Positions 58,900-64,000 of a stretch of DNA of 64,000 bases are shown here, one piece after another. A program made the translations under genes and the position numbers. This DNA is from Straminergon stramineum. Lineage: Eukaryota; Streptophyta; Bryopsida; Hypnales; Calliergonaceae. A model generated the notes under the pieces. It was not told the origin of the DNA, did no database searches, and saw only the letters and a program-made list of their open reading frames with translations. Numbering within the stretch: the first letter of the stretch is position 1; the number at the start of each line of letters is the position of its first letter. The stretch lies in assembly GCA_963920665.1 (NCBI GenBank), contig OY987266.1:8003001-8067000 (forward strand). Reading direction: 5' to 3'.

Positions 58900-60660
58900 A
58901 TTAAACAACATCATTCTAACAATGAGTGTTGATCAAAAGAGAGTGCCAATTTAATTTATGAGAACGAAAACATAATCATGCTTTTATAGGTTGCGGCGGC
59001 TGAGAGTTCAGTTATACATACTGCAATTGAACAATTTAGTAATTGCAAATATGAAGATTAATCCTTTAATTTTCTTCTGTGAAATTATCTGGCATACTAA
59101 CTCCATTCCAACTTGACTCTGTCGACTTGATCTAGTATGGTATCCGGTACAGCAGTTAAATTAATAAAGTTTTAGATTCTTCAATGTTGTCTCTGTTCCA
59201 TCCTCAAAAGAATTTGCCCCCATACATCACCACCCTCTGTCCTTATAATACAAAATTGCACAACAACTGGTTTAATATCCCTCAATATTACAACGAGGTA
59301 GTCTGGCATTCAGTTCAGTCAATTCACAGTGGGGTACACTTCACAGTAGCGTGTTTCTGATGAGCTATACCACTAATAGAAATTTGTTAATTCATCTTAC
59401 AAATTGTCAATGAGAGAAGTAATCTCAACTTGACTTCCCGTTCATTCTGATTCACGTTTCTCTCGTGACCAATTAGACTTAACCAAACGAGGAGCTCACC
59501 GCCGTACAACACAGCAGTCTCACAACGATCAACGAACCAAATCATTCAACAATTTACAGGTGTGCACACTTTCCATAATGTAATCTCTCACAATTTTAAC
59601 TCACAAGTAGACAAAACTAATTTATCCACACAGTTTAATATGCAAATTGTCAACTTATCTCGTTAGCACTTGCACAATTACGTTGCATAGTTTTCCTTAG
59701 AGCTTTGGACGATTCACAGCTCGCCAGCCTCACAGCGATGTTTTCAAATCATCATGTATTCATTGGCTTCAGTAATTCACACACTCTCACACTCAGATTA
59801 ACTTATCAATGAGAACTCCTCTTCTCAACATTTCGATAATTAATCCTATTTACTGAGCCAATTAATCCTTTCAGTGTACACTACTCAGTTCAGCCGGTCG
59901 AAATTACAAGAGGATTCACATTACAATAACATCACTGTAATTGATGCCCAATGCAATTTAATTGGACAACTTCTCAAACTATCTTATTCTTACAATCAAC
60001 TTGACAGAACACATACACACATACAGGCCGAACTCCTCCGTCAGCCGAATAGACAGAATTTCATTTCACACAATAAGCCCACTGAAGATTTCTCCAATCG
60101 AATTGACCAAATTTTTATAGACAATAAGCCCAGCAGAACTCACGGTACACACTGACCAACGCTCATACATCCAGATTCAGTCGAGTAAATTCAATCACTA
60201 GAGCACACAAGATATCCATATTTGAATTCAGCTACTACCTCTCAGCAGTTACTCGACATAACGGTTTGATTATACACGACCCAATCAATGCTTACTTGAA
60301 ATTTGACCAAACCTAAACTCACAATAGACATACTTATCTTTTAACAATTGAAACCCCCGTAACCTCACAGTATAATATGATCGAATGGACTGCACAACAA
60401 TGCAATTCACAGACGCTAATCTTCACTCATCAAATAATCGACACAATCAATTCTTCAGTGAGACAATCGACTTACTCCACCCAAATATCGTAACTCAAGG
60501 TGACACAATTCACACAAGTAGACAGATTAATCGATTCTCGCATGACCAAATTAACGCAACTTCTCACCGTAACACCCACTCAATTAGACAATATTTGTGC
60601 TTCACAATCTCCCCGTAAACTTCACAGTCAATTGGACAGAGTACAACAAGCTCACACGAG
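58900..60660. other. Block with strong C over G skew
   Basis: From about 59300 to 60650 the plus strand is rich in A and C and poor in G, with repeated words such as AATTCACA, TTCACAGT and AGACA, unlike the A/T-run style elsewhere. Two open frames (59874-60155, 60385-60618) follow from the composition and have no recognisable domain. It may be a decayed retroelement interior. I cannot identify it. Confidence 0.35.
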
Positions 60661-62930
60661 CAATAGCAAATAGCCAATTCACAATTTAAATGCTAGAATA
60701 TATATTCGCAAAGTGCACGAGAGTTTACAGTGAGTCATATAAATGTATGAACTTACTGAAGAAAATGGCAAATAGACTTTGGACATATAGTCCCCAAAAC
60801 CATGAAGACAACTCTTTACAAGGCAAGCTACGAAGCCAATTTGACCCTTTCCAAATCCTATCAATTTGCCTCTTCCATATTCAAAAACTATCGTTTTAAT
60901 TCTTAAACAATATCTATAATTCTTATTGACCTGGAAATGGAAATAAGACAACTTGATATCCCTATGTACACAACAACAATCAAATTGACATAAAAATTTA
61001 AAAATTCAACATCACAGTAGACCAAATGCCAAACTCAAAAATAGAATTCCACAATCTTTTTTCCCTTTCATTCAAACTTGATTTAGAAACCCACTTCTCA
61101 AGAATTTTGGCATAAATTTATGGAGATACTTGTTGCAACCTCTACAAGGCCCACTATGATATTAGACAAAGAACAAGTTGATCGTACTTCTAGTAAGCTC
61201 TGGTATTGAAGCTTTCTAGGAAGTTGTAACAATGGAGGTCCTCTCTTGTAGTCAATTGGCAATTCTAGTTTGCTACCCTAATCTTCTTAACTATAAGTCA
61301 TCTGTTGGCTCCATTCTACAATTTAAGGCATGATTTTGACCCCTTGCTCTAAAACTTGGTGGAGTAAAGTAGAAATGCTTTAAAGTTAATTGTAAAGTGT
61401 GTGCAATGATAGACAAGGAGCTAGAGTTTGAGAAAAACACAGGACGAAACTCCTTGAAGCACCCAAACTTGGTCTAATGGAGTTTGGTATTGTGTCTCTT
61501 TTATACTATTCTTAGTTAAACCTTCCTATGGCACCCCTTCTACAAATTGGGGTTCACTTTACAATTAATTTTTTTAAATAAACATGTTTTGTTCTCCGAC
61601 ACCTAAACAATGGTCTAGAGTAAACACTTTCAAGGTTCAAAACCACCACTACTTTTTAAAAGCAACCAATGAGTGGTAAAGAATTTTTAAAATCAACCTA
61701 TGAAAATTGAGACATTTTATGCTTCAATTGGATCAATTCAAAGTGAGTCGAGTATTAAGTAAAGGCTACCCTATGTCTTCAACTTTGAAAAGTTGTAAGA
61801 CTTTGAAATCACTTGGTTGCATTTCTCTTGAATTTTCTAATAACCTCATCAAAAAATTTGGTGTCATTCGACTCTTGAGGGAGTAGGACTAGATGCTTTG
61901 GTGGAGTATTTGTAAAAATGTAGTTTATCACAATAAATGTTGTGACTTGAAAAAACATGTAAATGATTTTGGAATTCCAAAATTTCCAATTTATTAATAC
62001 AAATAAGAGCCATGTTTCATATAGTTCAATAGAAGATTGGGATTTTTTTTCCACATTTTATGTTTCATTGACTTGTTGAAGTCATCTAAATGTTAGAACA
62101 CAAATTAAAAATTGTACAATACTTCCTCGTTGCAAACATAGAAAATTTATTGTCCCAAAATTGATGTAATATTTCAAAAATGTAATCAGATGATGGAGAA
62201 TAAAATAAGAAAAGAAGCCATAATTTATACACATGGCCAAAAATAGTTCATAGAAGAAAGTAATGACTTGAATTGAGGCAAAAGTCTAAAAAGCTTAGAA
62301 GTTGAAAATTTACAAAATTTGCTATTATGTGACTTCAAAACCACAATACTATTATTATTTGTCATTTTTGCATTTGGAAATATTAATTGGCATTTACTAT
62401 TTGTATGGGCAGATTTACTTTATCACTAGTAAAGGGGGGGGGGGGCAGTTGCCCATTTTTTTTTCCTTAGTATCATACAAATCATAGAATGAAACATCAA
62501 TTTTTTTGTGTAATGGTTGCATTCATGCCAATGTATTTATTTATTTGTGGTGTAAAATATAAAGAACTTATTTGAAATTTGCAACTCTACTACTTTGCTA
62601 ACGCATTTTAATGTAAGACTTAAAATTCTAGACCAATATCACAATTTTTGTTTGCAATTACAAATTCCTTCAAAGTTTTGTATATTTTACTTGGCCAAGC
62701 TCAAGTCTACTACTACAATAGTTTTGTACTAAATATACCACTCTTCTAAGTCCTCAAAATTATAATAGTCTGTTTCAATTTACATCTATGCTCGCATCTA
62801 CGTCATTCCTCAATCATTCATTGTCCAACTCCTCTACTTGCATTGCAATGTACTCCACCAATTGAGGTTTCATTGTTGCTAGGATACTTCTTCTCCGTTA
62901 CCTCTTCATGAACTGGTACATTGTTCTCTT
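60661..62930. other. AT-rich non-coding DNA with a head fragment
   Basis: 61020-61140 carries the pre-head phrase and 61180-61260 a worn head fragment (AAGCTCTGGTATTGAAGC, then AATGGAGGTCC), so the array once extended this far. A run of 12 G lies at 62434-62445. No gene. Confidence 0.5.
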
Positions 62931-63689
62931 GGATGATTGCAAGAAACACTTGTCCTATTTTTTGTCCCCTTGTCCTTGGACCCGTGGTTTTTTGGTCATA
63001 ACTTTTGCATCATAAGTCTATTTGTCTTGAAATTTTGGAATAAAAGTACACATAAAAGTTTTACACATTCCTTAATTTTTTGGTTTAAAAAAAAATTACT
63101 TTACTATTTTTAAGATGCTCCCGATTGGGTATCTACCTTGGCCATTTGGTGTTTTTTTGGTACGATGTTGTACCCCAAAATGCAAACTAGAAGCCACAAA
63201 TTAAAGAAGCTAGAGGTGTACTTGCATTCCAATGAGAGACAAAGAGATTTTTGCAAAACACCTTTGTGTGAGGTGTCTACATGGGGTCAAAGTGACCGCT
63301 ATTCGTGCGCATTTTGGGGCCAGGAGAAAATTTTCTTTGAAGAAATTTTTGGTGCAATGTGAAAATAAGATTGTCTATGAAAATGTCTTCTTTATGGGAA
63401 TTTTTTGAATTTTTTTTAAATTACTAAAAATGAAAAGGTCCATAGACCCCTTTTTTGCTATTTTCTACTCCTAGTGGATTCTTTAGTACTCTATAGTAGT
63501 TTATAGTACTACATAGTACTATATGGTACTGAATCAACAATTTAGATTTGCAGGTGCCCCAAATCAACGGTTGAGATTCTCAAGCACACAATGATGTGTA
63601 GAATTGATAGTAGTCTATAGTATTGCCAGTCCTACAGCTAGAAATCACATTTTTGAGCCAAAAACGTGAAGTGTTTCTTACAATCACCC
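62931..63689. mobile_element. Non-autonomous TIR element, GGGTCATTGCAAG family, copy 2
   Basis: The left end is GGATGATTGCAAGAAACACTT. The right end, reverse-complemented, is GGGTGATTGTAAGAAACACTT. Flanking TCTT on each side may be the target duplication. 759 bp, no transposase frame. The interior near the left end repeats TCATAACTTTTG, as in copy 1. Confidence 0.7.
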
Positions 63690-64000
63690 TCTTACACGAA
63701 TCTGCTTCTTCTTCTTGTAGATATGTCTTCCTATGAAAATATAGCTATTTTTTTTGGTACCCATCCATGCCTTTCACTACATGGTTGCTACATGGCTTCT
63801 ATGCAATTTGTATACTAGTCTCTGCTTGAGCTTTTTCCTCTTCCAACTCTTGCCTTGAGAATTATTTAGTACCATATAGCCTTCATCTTTGTTTCCTACT
63901 TTGTAGTTTTGCTAATCAAGCTCTAAGACATTTTTCATGTAAAACAACACTTTTGTTCTTACTTTAGCAGGCTACAAACTATTCAAGTTGAAGATCACAA
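63690..64000. other. AT-rich non-coding DNA at the window edge
   Basis: No gene, RNA gene or repeat recognised in these last bases. Confidence 0.5.

Overview
The window looks like nuclear DNA of a land plant. The signs are short GT-AG introns (about 80-350 bp in the resolved genes), an organelle-targeted small heat-shock protein with plant-type heat-shock elements, a CACTA transposon with a 3-bp target duplication, a Stowaway MITE and an LTR fragment. Nothing fixes the species. The short introns and the many decayed repeats would suit a bryophyte or lycophyte, but that is a guess. Most of the window is AT-rich non-coding DNA, and only five loci look like genes.

Layout. 1-228 (minus) is the edge of an unidentified gene. 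1837-2780 (minus) is a three-exon mitochondrial-type HSP20 gene with heat-shock elements near 3.6-3.8 kb. 3.9-23.2 kb is repeat-rich and gene-free. It holds TTAA-flanked elements, fold-backs, an LTR fragment and a complete 5,008-bp non-autonomous CACTA element (15201-20208). 23.2-58.1 kb is an old tandem array. Its ideal unit is a GC-rich head, a Ulp1/C48 protease, a Myb/SANT (trihelix-like) DNA-binding exon, an orphan LRR domain, a tail, and an AT-rich spacer. Two units keep the gene body (copy A 24973-30765, copy B 48642-54205). Copy C (32.2-34.5 kb) is a truncated pseudogene. Several other units are only heads, tails or spacers. 58.1-64.0 kb holds a Stowaway element, a composition-skewed block and a second TIR element.

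How the genes may work together. The protease in A and B keeps the His/Asp/Gln/Cys set of SUMO-type proteases. Directly downstream, on the same strand, a SANT-type domain and an LRR domain are joined by phase-0 introns. The whole cassette was duplicated as a block. Whether it is one Ulp1-SANT-LRR polypeptide or two neighbouring genes cannot be settled from DNA alone, because the protease end and the SANT exon start do not join in phase at the best visible donor.

The second striking item is a family of elements flanked by TTAA with CCCCTAAAGG-type ends. For two members, homologous spacer copies elsewhere in the window show the empty site with a single TTAA. This is the target-site behaviour of piggyBac transposons. 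No transposase is encoded here.
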